Shown in pieces: positions 6,590-14,855 of a stretch of 17,411 bases of DNA (positions are counted from its first letter, which is position 1; the number at the start of each line of letters is the position of its first letter). This DNA is from UBA6120 sp964495145. GTDB taxonomy: Bacteria > Bacillota_I > Bacilli_A > RFN20 > CAG-826. Location: contig CAZBUP010000025.1 in the NCBI GenBank assembly GCA_964495145.1, positions 1 through 17,411 of the forward strand. Direction: 5' to 3'. The position numbers and the translations under genes were made by a program. Under the pieces are notes generated by a model that did not search any database, was not told the origin of the DNA, and was given only the letters and a program-made list of their open reading frames with translations.

Positions 6590-9500
6590 ATGGATAAGGT
6601 GATGATTCGTTTTTTGACTTCGATTGGTTTGCGCGACCAGGAACGCTTCGACCTTTCGTTTGACCTCGTATCACGAAATCCCTTCAAAAAAGAGCAGATC
6701 GACATGGTCATCGTCAAGGACGAACCGTGGAACTACGAGTTATTGGCCGAGTTCCTCGAGGCCATATACCGCATCAACTACCCATGCACGTTCCGTTTTT
6801 CCTATAAGCGGAAACCGACCACCAACGACATGCTGCGCCTGTTCGACCATTTTTATCAGGTCAATTACCGGATGCCGCCGGAATTCCTCTATCATAGCAG
6901 CGACACCGCCCTCATCTTCGAATACGAATCGGAAGCGGTCAAATCCAGCCACGACGAGAAATTCGCCAAATTCCAGGAACTACTTAAATTTATCAACTAC
7001 GAGGTGGTCCTTGAGCACATCGTGGCCACGCCGATTCTCAAGGCCGACCAAAAGGTCGTCACCCGGTTGAACAAAAAAGCCGAGCGGGTCATCGATCTTG
7101 ACGAAGACAATCCCTTCATCGACAACGACGAAACCCACGAAGAACGGCGCGGCGTGGCGGAAAACGCCCTATGTAACGAACTGGAAGACAATTACAAGCG
7201 CATGGAAGAAGACCGGCGCCAAAAGAACGTCTTCAAGCGTGGCGATTACCAAACGGTCCCAATCCAAGATTTCGCTTTGATGACCGGCAACGTCGACTTC
7301 AACGGCCGGGTTTTTTCCGTCAATCGGTTTGAAACCAACCGCGGGGTGGCCATCTTCACGTTTGGGATCGGCCATGACGGCCACGCCATCGACGTCAAGG
7401 CGATCGAAGATAAGCGCAATCTTCAAGCCGACAAACTCGATTTGATCAAAATCGGTTGCCATGTCCGCGTGCGCGGAGCGACCGCCAACGATAAATATTC
7501 TAACGAATTGATGGTGATGGCCCATTTCGTCGATTTGATTCCGAGTCCGCCGCTACGAACCGACGAGAGTCCAAAGAAACGGGTCGAACTGCACCTGCAT
7601 ACCAAGATGTCGGCCATGGATGCCGTCGGCGAAATCGACGAATACTGCCGCTTGGCCGCCCATATGGGCCATCAAGCCATCGCCATCACCGACCATGGCG
7701 TGGTCCAGGGGTTCCCCGATGCCCAAAAAGCCGCCAAGAAGTACGGCTTGAAAATGATCTATGGCGTCGAAATGTACATGATCGACGACGATCCCGGCTA
7801 CATCATCAACCCGTCTCCCGCCTCTTTGGCTGACAGCACCTACGTCGCTTTCGACCTAGAGACGACCGGTTTGTCGATCGAAGACGACCGCATCATCGAA
7901 TTCGGGGCCGTCAAGATTCAAAAAGGCTTGGTGGTCAGCACCCTCGACATCTTGATCGATCCCGGCATCAAACTCGGCAAGAAGACGATCGACATCACCA
8001 ACATCACCGATGCCATGCTCAAGGGCCAACCGCGCCTTGAGGATGCTTTACCCCGCATTATGTCATTCATCGGGAACGACATTCTCATTTCCCACAACGC
8101 CAAATTCGACTACGGATTTCTTAACGAAGCCTTGCTGCGCCACGGCCATCCGCGCTTGGCCAATCCCGTCATCGACACCTTAGCCTTGTCGCGCAACCTG
8201 TTTGCCGAAGCCTCGTCGCACCGCTTGGGCTCGTTGGCCCGCAAGGTCGAAGTCGTTTATGAGGAAGGAAAAGCCCACCGAGCCGATTATGATGCCCAGG
8301 TGTTGGCTCAGATTTGGAGCGCGCTTCTAACGAAAATCCAGGCATTGGGCCTAAAAACCCACGCCGACATCGCCCGGATTCCCCAACCGGAGGCCATGCT
8401 GAAGAATATCTTTCCATATCACGTCATTGCCCTGGCCAAAAACGCCAAAGGCTTAAAAGACCTCTTTAAGCTCATCTCGCTCTCGCATACCGAATATTGG
8501 TCCGACGTTCCCCGGATCCCACGTTCGAAAATCAACCAGTTTCGATCTGACCTTTTGATTGGCAGCGCCTGCTATAATGGCGAGCTGTTCGAACTGGCCA
8601 ATACGCGAACCCAAGCCGAGCTCGATGAGGCCGTGCCTTTCTACGATTACGTCGAATTGCAGCCAAAGGAAAACTACCGTTGGCTTATCGACATGGACCA
8701 GATCACCCCAGAACGACTCGACATGATCTTAAACCGCTTGTCGGCTGCCGCCGATCGGCACCATAAGCTGCTGGTGGCCACCGGCGACGCCCATTACGTC
8801 AACCCCGACGAGAAGATCTACCGCGACGTGTACGTTTACGCCAAGGGCCTCAAAGGCGTCAACCACCCGATGATGCCCTATAATCGCGATACCCGGCCCC
8901 CGTTTGAAAATCCCGACCAGCATTTCCGCTCGACCAGCGAGATGCTCGAGGCTTTCGCCTGGCTCGGCGCCGACCGCAGCCATGAAGTGGTCATTTCTAA
9001 CACGCAGGCCTTGGCGGCCCTGATCGAACCGATTGAACCGATCAAAGATAAACTCTATACCCCGAACATTCCCGGTTCGGAAACCTATTTAAAAGACATT
9101 TGCTATCAAAAAGCCCGGCAAATCTATGGTGAAACCTTACCTACGATCGTAGCCGACCGACTGGAGGCCGAGCTGAGCGGCATCATCAAGAACGGCTACT
9201 CGGTCATTTATTACATTGCCCACAAAATCATCAAAAAAGCCAACGAAGATGGTTTCATCGTCGGGTCGCGGGGTTCGGTCGGGTCAAGTTTCGTGGCCAC
9301 GATGGCCAACATCACCGAAGTCAATCCTTTGCCGCCCCATTATGTGTGTCCCAATTGCCGCCACAGCGATTTCACCGACGTCAAAGGGGTCCGTTCCGGT
9401 TTCGATCTACCCGAGAAACTTTGCCCTCAATGCCTGACGCCGATGAACCGCGACGGGCAAAACATCCCGTTTGCGACTTTTTTGGGTTACGAGGCCGAAA

Positions 9501-10972
9501 AAGTGCCCGACATCGATTTGAACTTCCCGCCCGATTACCAATCGCGTGCCCATGAATATACCCGGGAACTACTCGGCTTCGATAACGTCTATCGGGCCGG
9601 CACCATCGAAACCGTGGCCGAGAAGACGGCATTTGGCTATGCCAAAGGCTATTATGAACGACGAGGCTATGACCTTGAAAAAGTCCGTTCGGCCGACATT
9701 GCCTATTTGGCGGCCGGTTGCCAAGGCGTCAAGAAGACGACCGGACAGCACCCCGGCGGCCTCGTCGTGGTCCCGACCGGCTTCGACGTCTACGATTTCA
9801 CCCCGATCCAATATCCGGCCGACAAGAGCGAAGGCAATTCGATGACGACCCATTTCGACTTCCACGCCATCCACGATAACGTCTTGAAACTCGATCTATT
9901 GGGCCATGTCGACCCCTTGGCCTTGAAGATGATGTCCGATTTGACCGGGATCAAGCTGGAAGACATTCCCTTGAACGACCCCGAGGCCTTATCGCTATTT
10001 TCAAGCGAAGCGGCTTTGAAACGTAAAATCAAGAATCTGCGCGGCCTCGATAACGGGGCCCAGGGTATTCCCGAGTTCGGGACTAATTTCGTCATGGGGT
10101 TATTGAACGCCACCAAGCCGAAAACCTTCGGGGAGCTGGTCATCATTTCCGGTTTGTCGCACGGGACCGACGTCTGGCGCGGCAACGCCGAGCAATTGAT
10201 CAATGCCGGGGTCGCCCAATTGACCGAAGTGATCGGGTGCCGCGACGACATCATGACCTATTTGATCGAAAAAGGCGTCCCGGCCAAGACGGCGTTCGCC
10301 ATCATGGAAGACGTCCGCAAAGGCAAGAAAGTCAAACCGGAGTTCGCCGCCATCATGACGGCGTGTCACGTCCCCGATTACTACATCGAATCGTGCAACA
10401 AGATCAAATACATGTTCCCGAAAGCCCACGCCACCGCCTATGTGACGATGGCGGTCCGGGTGGCATGGTTCAAAGTCCATTACCCGCTGGAATATTACGC
10501 GACTTTCTTTTCGCTTCGGGCCAAGCAGTTCGACCTTGAGACGATGATGAAGTCAGCCCAGGACATTTACACGAAACTCGATAACGACCGATTGATGAAC
10601 AAGACCCAGCGCATCAAGCTGAAGCCCAAAGACGAAGAGATCCTTTACACCTTGCAGATGGCCTTGGAAATGGCCGAGCGCGGCTATCGGGTCGCCAATA
10701 TCGATCTGGACCGGTCCGACGCTTCCCTTTTCTTGGCCGACCATGAAAACAACGCCTTAATCCCGCCCTTCGTGGTCGTCGACGGCATCGGGCTGAATGC
10801 CGCTAATTCGATTGTGCTTGCCCGCCAAGAACGACCGTTCTTATCGCGGAGCGACCTCCTCGAACGGACCAAATTGTCGGCGACCAACCTTGAGGATCTG
10901 GCCAAGCTTAAAGTCTTGGATCACTTGGACGAGTCGAATCAAATTTCGCTATTTTCATTTGACGGTTATTAA
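6590..10972 (+). CDS. polC: DNA polymerase III PolC (Gram-positive replicative polymerase with proofreading)
   Basis: The 1460-residue product is the PolC-type replicative polymerase, close in size to Bacillus PolC. Its domains are an N-terminal region, an OB fold (about 225-320), and a PHP domain starting near residue 330 with His335 and His337. That PHP domain is interrupted by a DnaQ-like 3'-5' exonuclease (Asp422 and Glu424 in FDLETTG; HRADYDAQV). A zinc finger follows, with Cys pairs at 920/923 and 945/948. The polymerase core has GSRGSVGSSF and catalytic Asp974/Asp976 in PDIDLNF. The C-terminal part ends in a helix-hairpin-helix region (VDGIGLNAANSI) and ISLFSF, which resembles a sliding-clamp-binding peptide. 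AGAGG (6579-6583) lies six bases before the ATG. It follows rseP by nine bases, so proS is missing from its usual place between them. Confidence 0.97.
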   Translation: MDKVMIRFLTSIGLRDQERFDLSFDLVSRNPFKKEQIDMVIVKDEPWNYELLAEFLEAIYRINYPCTFRFSYKRKPTTNDMLRLFDHFYQVNYRMPPEFLYHSSDTALIFEYESEAVKSSHDEKFAKFQELLKFINYEVVLEHIVATPILKADQKVVTRLNKKAERVIDLDEDNPFIDNDETHEERRGVAENALCNELEDNYKRMEEDRRQKNVFKRGDYQTVPIQDFALMTGNVDFNGRVFSVNRFETNRGVAIFTFGIGHDGHAIDVKAIEDKRNLQADKLDLIKIGCHVRVRGATANDKYSNELMVMAHFVDLIPSPPLRTDESPKKRVELHLHTKMSAMDAVGEIDEYCRLAAHMGHQAIAITDHGVVQGFPDAQKAAKKYGLKMIYGVEMYMIDDDPGYIINPSPASLADSTYVAFDLETTGLSIEDDRIIEFGAVKIQKGLVVSTLDILIDPGIKLGKKTIDITNITDAMLKGQPRLEDALPRIMSFIGNDILISHNAKFDYGFLNEALLRHGHPRLANPVIDTLALSRNLFAEASSHRLGSLARKVEVVYEEGKAHRADYDAQVLAQIWSALLTKIQALGLKTHADIARIPQPEAMLKNIFPYHVIALAKNAKGLKDLFKLISLSHTEYWSDVPRIPRSKINQFRSDLLIGSACYNGELFELANTRTQAELDEAVPFYDYVELQPKENYRWLIDMDQITPERLDMILNRLSAAADRHHKLLVATGDAHYVNPDEKIYRDVYVYAKGLKGVNHPMMPYNRDTRPPFENPDQHFRSTSEMLEAFAWLGADRSHEVVISNTQALAALIEPIEPIKDKLYTPNIPGSETYLKDICYQKARQIYGETLPTIVADRLEAELSGIIKNGYSVIYYIAHKIIKKANEDGFIVGSRGSVGSSFVATMANITEVNPLPPHYVCPNCRHSDFTDVKGVRSGFDLPEKLCPQCLTPMNRDGQNIPFATFLGYEAEKVPDIDLNFPPDYQSRAHEYTRELLGFDNVYRAGTIETVAEKTAFGYAKGYYERRGYDLEKVRSADIAYLAAGCQGVKKTTGQHPGGLVVVPTGFDVYDFTPIQYPADKSEGNSMTTHFDFHAIHDNVLKLDLLGHVDPLALKMMSDLTGIKLEDIPLNDPEALSLFSSEAALKRKIKNLRGLDNGAQGIPEFGTNFVMGLLNATKPKTFGELVIISGLSHGTDVWRGNAEQLINAGVAQLTEVIGCRDDIMTYLIEKGVPAKTAFAIMEDVRKGKKVKPEFAAIMTACHVPDYYIESCNKIKYMFPKAHATAYVTMAVRVAWFKVHYPLEYYATFFSLRAKQFDLETMMKSAQDIYTKLDNDRLMNKTQRIKLKPKDEEILYTLQMALEMAERGYRVANIDLDRSDASLFLADHENNALIPPFVVVDGIGLNAANSIVLARQERPFLSRSDLLERTKLSATNLEDLAKLKVLDHLDESNQISLFSFDGY

Positions 10973-10980
10973 TATACAAT
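10952..10980 (+). promoter_or_regulatory. Putative tRNA-Pro promoter overlapping the end of polC
   Basis: TTTTCA (10952-10957), a 17-base spacer and TACAAT (10975-10980) would start transcription near 10987, exactly the first base of the hairpin below. The -35 matches the consensus at four of six positions. The -35 lies inside the polC coding end. Confidence 0.45.
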
Positions 10981-10986
10981 ATTAGG

Positions 10987-11004
10987 GCTATGCTTAGGCA
11001 TAGC
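10987..11004 (+). other. Perfect hairpin between polC and tRNA-Pro
   Basis: GCTATGC and GCATAGC form a 7-bp stem with a TTAG loop. No T-run follows, so it is not a canonical terminator. It sits four bases before the tRNA 5' end and could be the 5' leader of the tRNA precursor, removed by RNase P, or a 3' stabilising structure for polC mRNA. Confidence 0.6.
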
Positions 11005-11008
11005 GCAT

Positions 11009-11085
11009 CGGGACGTAGCGCAGCTTGGTAGCGCGCTTGCTTCGGGAGCAAGAGGCCGTGGGTTCAAATCCCATCGTCCCGACCA
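11009..11085 (+). tRNA. tRNA-Pro, anticodon CGG
   Basis: A full cloverleaf can be drawn. The acceptor is CGGGACG with CGTCCCG, the D stem GCGC/GCGC, and the anticodon arm CTTGC-TTCGGGA-GCAAG with CGG at the decoding positions. The T arm is GTGGG-TTCAAAT-CCCAT. Discriminator A and an encoded CCA end at 11085. It reads CCG, a codon for which a dedicated tRNA is expected in GC-rich genomes. The next gene starts 49 bases downstream without a terminator or clear promoter. Confidence 0.97.
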
Positions 11086-11134
11086 TTCACACCTTAAGCC
11101 GACCCCGGCTAAATCAACCTATAGGAGCGACGAC

Positions 11135-11542
11135 ATGACGCGTTACGACATCACTGACCAAGACCGCGAACTGATCGCGGCCGCCTTGGACGTCCTGCGA
11201 TGCAATTTTGATCCCATCAATCACGGCGTGGGCGCCGCCGTCCGAACCAAGGACGGGACCATCTATTCCGGCATTAACTGCGACGGGATCCACGGGTCCT
11301 GCGCCGAATACATCGCCGTCGGCCATGCTTATTCCTCGGGCCAGCGCGACTTTGTCACGATCGTGGCTACCCAAGAAGAAGCCCCCAACCACGTAGTATC
11401 CCCCTGCGGCAACTGCCGCCAAATGCTATTAGAATATGCGCCTGACATCCTCGTCATCTTGAATGACGAACATGGAAAACTGATCAAAGTCTCCGTCAAG
11501 GATTTATTGCCCCTTGCCTGGAAACCGGACCACGGGTTATAG
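11135..11542 (+). CDS. Cytidine/blasticidin-S deaminase-like zinc protein
   Basis: The 135-residue protein has the cytidine deaminase fold signature: a CAE motif (Cys56-Ala-Glu58) and PCGNC (Pro90, Cys91, Cys94), giving three Cys zinc ligands and a proton-shuttling Glu. It should deaminate a cytosine-type base in the cytosol. It departs from housekeeping Cdd. The usual Arg after CAE is Tyr, and the ribose-contacting N-x-E-N is INCD. From memory, the run GSCAEYIAVGHA and the later SPCGNCRQMLLE recall fungal blasticidin-S deaminase as much as Cdd. The substrate is therefore open: cytidine salvage, or a modified or toxic nucleoside. AGGAG (11123-11127) lies seven bases before ATG. It lies 49 bases after tRNA-Pro and one base before the PAQR gene. 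Confidence 0.85.
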   Translation: MTRYDITDQDRELIAAALDVLRCNFDPINHGVGAAVRTKDGTIYSGINCDGIHGSCAEYIAVGHAYSSGQRDFVTIVATQEEAPNHVVSPCGNCRQMLLEYAPDILVILNDEHGKLIKVSVKDLLPLAWKPDHGL

Positions 11543-11543
11543 T

Positions 11544-12173
11544 ATGGATTTTCGCAAGCGACAAACCATTGGCGAGGAAATCGCCAACGCCGTTTCCCAT
11601 GGCGTGAGCGGGTTATTCGGCATCGCCGGATTCGTCTTGCTCCTCGTCAAGGCCCGCGGCGGGGCGGAAATCGCCAGCGCGATCGTCTTTGGCCTGGGCA
11701 TGATTTTCTTGTACACCATGAGCGCCCTTTATCACGCCCTGCCTCGCGACGGGAAGGCCAAGCGCGTCTTTAAAAGGTTCGACCATATTTCCATCTACGT
11801 CTTGATCGGCGCCACCTTCGCCCCGATTTTCATCATGGTGATTCCCAAACCGATGGGCTGGATCTTATTGGCGGTCCAATGGGCGATTATCGTCCTCGGG
11901 ATCGTCTTTAAAGCCGTCAAGGTCTACAAGTTCCAGTTTGTCCACCTGATGGCCTATCTTTCGCTTGGTTGGTCGGCCCTCGGCCTTTTCGGACCGTTGT
12001 ACGCCCAGTCCTCGCCGGCGTTTTGGTTAATCCTGGCCGGAGGCATCTCCTATACGATCGGGGTGTTTTTCTACGCCACGAAGCTGTTTAAGTTCTCGCA
12101 TTTCATTTGGCATCTGTTCGTCTTCGGCGGAACGCTATTGCACTTCTTTGCCATTTTCCTTTTCCTGTTTTAA
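11544..12173 (+). CDS. trhA: Hemolysin III / PAQR family membrane protein (TrhA-like)
   Basis: The 209-residue integral membrane protein belongs to the hemolysin III branch of the PAQR/CREST superfamily. Its bacterial members are linked to membrane homeostasis rather than proven haemolysis. About seven helices are visible. The metal-site motifs are in order: EEIANAVSHG near the N-terminus, SALYHAL, RFDHISIYVLIGATFAP, and HFIWHLFVFGG followed by HFF at the C-terminus. ATG 11544 is chosen because MDFRKRQTIGEEIANA matches the usual family start. An in-frame ATG at 11514 would add ten residues inside the deaminase gene. Only one base separates it from the deaminase stop and the upstream site is weak, so translational coupling is likely. 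Confidence 0.9.
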   Translation: MDFRKRQTIGEEIANAVSHGVSGLFGIAGFVLLLVKARGGAEIASAIVFGLGMIFLYTMSALYHALPRDGKAKRVFKRFDHISIYVLIGATFAPIFIMVIPKPMGWILLAVQWAIIVLGIVFKAVKVYKFQFVHLMAYLSLGWSALGLFGPLYAQSSPAFWLILAGGISYTIGVFFYATKLFKFSHFIWHLFVFGGTLLHFFAIFLFLF

Positions 12174-12194
12174 AAAAACAGGCCGAAGCCTGTT
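12172..12194 (-). terminator. Intrinsic terminator of the minus-strand GGDEF gene
   Basis: On the minus strand AACAGGC-TTCG-GCCTGTT forms a 7-bp stem with a UUCG tetraloop, followed by seven T residues (plus-strand A-run 12172-12178). The stem begins 23 bases after the GGDEF stop. In the plus direction it has no T-run, so it is poor as a terminator for the PAQR gene. Confidence 0.85.
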
Positions 12195-12216
12195 AGTGAT
12201 CATTGGATAGCTGTGA

Positions 12217-13281
12217 TTATGAGTAGACGGCGTTTTTGCCGCGGTCTTTGGCCTGGTACATGGCCCGATCGGCTTTGCGAACCAAAGAATCGACGGTATC
12301 GCCCTCGACCCAAGCGGCGACCCCAAGGCTGATCGTGAAACGGATTTTGCCATCGAAGGCATAATGTTCGATCATGTGGCGGAGATCGTCGGATATCCGC
12401 GCTGCGGCAACGATGTCGGTATGCGGGCAAATAATCAAGAACTCTTCGCCTCCCCAGCGTCCGATGATGACGTTGGCCGGGAGGTTCTTTTTCAAAAGAT
12501 AGGCACCTTGCATCAAGACCGAATCGCCGACTAAATGGCCGAAGGTGTCGTTGACCCGTTTGAAGTCGTCGACGTCGATCATGATGACCGACAAAGGTTT
12601 ATGGGTCTGTTCGGCCCGTTTGATTTCATTTTCCAGTTCATCATCGAGTTTCAACCGGTTGTATAGCGCCGTCAGTTTATCGGTTTCCGACAATTTGCGG
12701 AGTTCAGAGTTGCTGCGCTGCAATTCACGTAAAGTATCCATGCGCGAGAATTCATAGTAGCGGACCAACAAACCGCAGGCGATGAACGAGCCCAAGATGT
12801 TGGCTAAGCTATTCACGTCGAGATAATCGGGCGACAAAGTTGGCGGGTAAACGTACAGCGAGACGATGAAGAAGACGAAGAAAGCGCTGGAGACGATCGA
12901 TCCGAAAATCCGGCCCAAGATGAAATAAGTCACCGGCGGGATCAATAAAGCCCACATGAAGATGAAGTAGCTGTTTTGGTCGATCAGAATCACGGTGATG
13001 ATCATGGCCAAAAAGAGGATCTCGACGAGAATGGAGGTCACCAGAAGGTTGTGGGTTTTCTTAAAGTAAATCAATAAGCCGATTGACATCGCGGCAGTGC
13101 TGAATTGAATCAGGCTGAGCTGAAGGTCCTGATTGAATAAAAGATTGAAAAGAGAATAAATCAATGTTCCCAACGCTAACATGGTCAAAGAAAAATTGAC
13201 GGTGATCACGCGCCGGTAATCGGAATTTTCTTTCGTGAAGTGATAGTTGTTGGTCAACCATCGGGACCAGAATTTCTTCAT
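12217..13281 (-). CDS. Membrane-bound diguanylate cyclase (GGDEF domain)
   Basis: The 354-residue protein has about six predicted helices in its first 175 residues, a short coiled-coil-like linker (near 180-200, MDTLRELQRSNSELRKL) and a GGDEF domain to the C-terminus. The domain should make cyclic di-GMP from two GTP. The active-site motif is intact as GGEEF at 277-281, and the metal-binding IDVDDFKRVNDTFGH lies near 235-250. The RxxD inhibitory site expected nine to six residues before the motif is absent (PANV), so product inhibition through that site is not expected. The membrane part is unlike any sensor I can name. No EAL or PilZ gene is seen nearby. The ATG has only a distant AAGGA, about 15 bases upstream. 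The gene is transcribed divergently from the permease. Confidence 0.92.
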   Translation of the reverse strand: MKKFWSRWLTNNYHFTKENSDYRRVITVNFSLTMLALGTLIYSLFNLLFNQDLQLSLIQFSTAAMSIGLLIYFKKTHNLLVTSILVEILFLAMIITVILIDQNSYFIFMWALLIPPVTYFILGRIFGSIVSSAFFVFFIVSLYVYPPTLSPDYLDVNSLANILGSFIACGLLVRYYEFSRMDTLRELQRSNSELRKLSETDKLTALYNRLKLDDELENEIKRAEQTHKPLSVIMIDVDDFKRVNDTFGHLVGDSVLMQGAYLLKKNLPANVIIGRWGGEEFLIICPHTDIVAAARISDDLRHMIEHYAFDGKIRFTISLGVAAWVEGDTVDSLVRKADRAMYQAKDRGKNAVYS

Positions 13282-13325
13282 GGCTTTCGTTGTGGTTCCT
13301 TATTGAGGAGGGCTATCGTTGATAT

Positions 13326-13354
13326 ATTGTAAATAATATACTATTATTTTGCAA
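13326..13354 (-). promoter_or_regulatory. Putative promoter of the GGDEF gene
   Basis: On the minus strand TTGCAA (13354-13349), a 17-base spacer and TACAAT (13331-13326) predict a start near 13319 and a leader of about 38 bases. The -35 hexamer is its own reverse complement and is also used by the plus-strand promoter. Confidence 0.6.
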
Positions 13355-13377
13355 ATCATTGCGGAAATCACTATAAT
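13349..13377 (+). promoter_or_regulatory. Putative promoter of the ArsB-like permease
   Basis: TTGCAA (13349-13354), a 17-base spacer and a perfect TATAAT (13372-13377) predict a start near 13384 and a 50-base leader. The -35 hexamer is shared with the divergent minus-strand promoter, so two polymerases could not occupy both at once. Confidence 0.65.
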
Positions 13378-13433
13378 ATTTTGGCCTCGATTAGTCCCAT
13401 TTTCCAAAGATTGATCGGCAAGGGTGTCCATTT

Positions 13434-14729
13434 ATGGTCTTTACGCTTGTCGTTGTCGCCTTAACCGTCGCCTTGATGATCGCTTCGATCATCTTTTTCC
13501 CGACCTTGACGATCAAAAAGACCAAGTTCTCCCCCTATTGGCTCATCGCTTTGACGGGGGTTCTTGCCTTGATGATCGGCGGTGCGCTTCGCCCCGACGA
13601 GCTCGTCGAGGGCATCTTCGGGCAATCGTTGATCAATCCAATCAAGATATTGACGTTATTCTTATCCTTCACCGTTTTTTCGATTTACTTGGACGAAATC
13701 GGATTTTTCGCTTACGCGGCTTCGCTTGTAGCCATGAAGGCCAAAAACTCCCAATCGGCGCTATTCCTGGCCTTTTACCTTTTAACGTCGGTGCTGACGG
13801 TGTTCACCGCCAACGACATCGTGATTTTAACCTTGACGCCGTTCATCATCTATTTTGCCAAAAACGCCAAGATCAATCCGCTCCCGTACCTGGTGTCCGA
13901 ATTCGTGGCCGCCAATACCTGGAGCATGCTATTGATCATCGGCAATCCGACCAATATCTATTTGGCCACTTCCTTCGGGATCGATTTCTTGACCTATTTC
14001 CTGAAAATGCTGTTGCCGACCTTGAGCACCGGTTTCATATCCTATCTAATGATGAGATGGCTGTTCCGGCGCTTCTTGAAGGAACCGCTCGCGGTAGGCG
14101 TTGCGCTCCCGGCCCCCGAGCGGGGTCTGATGGTCATTGGATTGGCCCATCTTGGCATTTCCACCCTATTGATTTCCATTTCGAGTTACATCGGTCTCGA
14201 GATGTGGATCGTGACCTTGGCCGGGTCCCTCTCTTTGATGGTGACGACCGTCGTCTATTGTCTGGTCAAACGCCAATCCTTAGCCATTTTATCGGGAGTG
14301 CTCAAGCGAGTCCCATATAGTTTGATTCCCTTCATGCTATCGATGACGGCGTTGGTCATCGGGGTTGATAAATACGGCCTCGCCCAATCCCTTGCCCGTT
14401 CATTAAGCGACATATCGCCATTGTTCAGTTATGGTTTTGTGTCCTTTTTCTTCTCGAATTTGATCAATAACATCCCGATGACGATTTTGTTCCGCGAGGT
14501 TTTGGCCGTCGATGCCAGCTTAAGCTTACCGGCGGTGTACGCTACCATCATCGGGAGCAATCTCGGGGCGATTCTCTCCCCGATTGGGGCCTTGGCCGGC
14601 ATCATGTGGATGTCGATTCTCAAACGGGAAGGGATCCATTACGGCTATGGTTCGTTCATGAGGTATGGCTTGCTGATCTCTTTGCCCTTGATGTTGATCA
14701 GCCTTTTGGGCTTAAGCTTGCTTTTTTAG
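13434..14729 (+). CDS. ArsB/SLC13-type (ion transporter superfamily) permease
   Basis: The 431-residue protein is strongly hydrophobic, with roughly 11-12 helices. It carries landmarks of the ArsB/NhaD/SLC13-like ion transporter superfamily: LTVFTANDIVILTLTPF, then AANTWSMLLIIGNPTN, and in the second half NLINNIPMTILF and IIGSNLGAILSPIGALAG. The paired Asn-Pro/Gly-Asn motifs at similar depth in each half fit the inverted repeat of the superfamily. Substrates in this group include arsenite, dicarboxylates, citrate and sodium, and sequence alone does not decide. No arsR, arsC or arsA gene is near, so arsenite export is not supported by context. AAGGGTG (13419-13425) lies about eight bases before the ATG. 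It is divergent from the diguanylate cyclase, and tRNA-Arg follows. Confidence 0.82.
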   Translation: MVFTLVVVALTVALMIASIIFFPTLTIKKTKFSPYWLIALTGVLALMIGGALRPDELVEGIFGQSLINPIKILTLFLSFTVFSIYLDEIGFFAYAASLVAMKAKNSQSALFLAFYLLTSVLTVFTANDIVILTLTPFIIYFAKNAKINPLPYLVSEFVAANTWSMLLIIGNPTNIYLATSFGIDFLTYFLKMLLPTLSTGFISYLMMRWLFRRFLKEPLAVGVALPAPERGLMVIGLAHLGISTLLISISSYIGLEMWIVTLAGSLSLMVTTVVYCLVKRQSLAILSGVLKRVPYSLIPFMLSMTALVIGVDKYGLAQSLARSLSDISPLFSYGFVSFFFSNLINNIPMTILFREVLAVDASLSLPAVYATIIGSNLGAILSPIGALAGIMWMSILKREGIHYGYGSFMRYGLLISLPLMLISLLGLSLLF

Positions 14730-14749
14730 GTTTCAAGACCTAGAAATGT

Positions 14750-14758
14750 TGTTATATT
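14750..14758 (+). promoter_or_regulatory. Extended -10 promoter of tRNA-Arg
   Basis: TG-T-TATATT (14750-14758) is an extended -10. A start near 14765 would leave a three-base leader before the tRNA. The -35 is weak (TTTCAA, 14731-14736). Confidence 0.5.
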
Positions 14759-14767
14759 AATAGTGTT

Positions 14768-14844
14768 GCGCTTGTAGCTCAGCTGGATAGAGCGTCACCC
14801 TCCTAAGGTGAAAGTCGGACGTTCGAATCGTCTCAAGCGCGCCA
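14768..14844 (+). tRNA. tRNA-Arg, anticodon CCT
   Basis: The acceptor is GCGCTTG with CAAGCGC, the D stem GCTC/GAGC, and the anticodon arm TCACC-CTCCTAA-GGTGA with CCT. The T arm is GGACG-TTCGAAT-CGTCT. Discriminator G and encoded CCA follow. It reads AGG. It is a single-gene unit followed by its own terminator. Confidence 0.97.
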
Positions 14845-14855
14845 ATGGAAAACAG

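Noticed and set aside
10987..11004. Hairpin after polC as an intrinsic terminator
   Set aside because: No T-run follows, and the predicted tRNA promoter would start transcription at its first base.
11514..11543. Upstream ATG for the PAQR gene inside the deaminase gene
   Set aside because: It adds ten unrelated residues. ATG 11544 gives the usual N-terminus.
12163..12183. CCTGTTTTAAAAAAACAGG as a plus-strand terminator for the PAQR gene
   Set aside because: The arms pair only in part across an A/T run and no T-run follows. The GC-rich hairpin with T-run on the minus strand is the better reading.
13424..14320. A 298-residue frame overlapping the permease in another + frame
   Set aside because: Arg/His/Asp-rich translation with no domain, fully covered by the permease, whose motifs and helices are clear. 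It is a shadow of codon bias.
13434..14729. Confident call of arsenite efflux pump ArsB
   Set aside because: Motifs fit the wider superfamily, but no ars genes accompany it and the substrate cannot be read from sequence.
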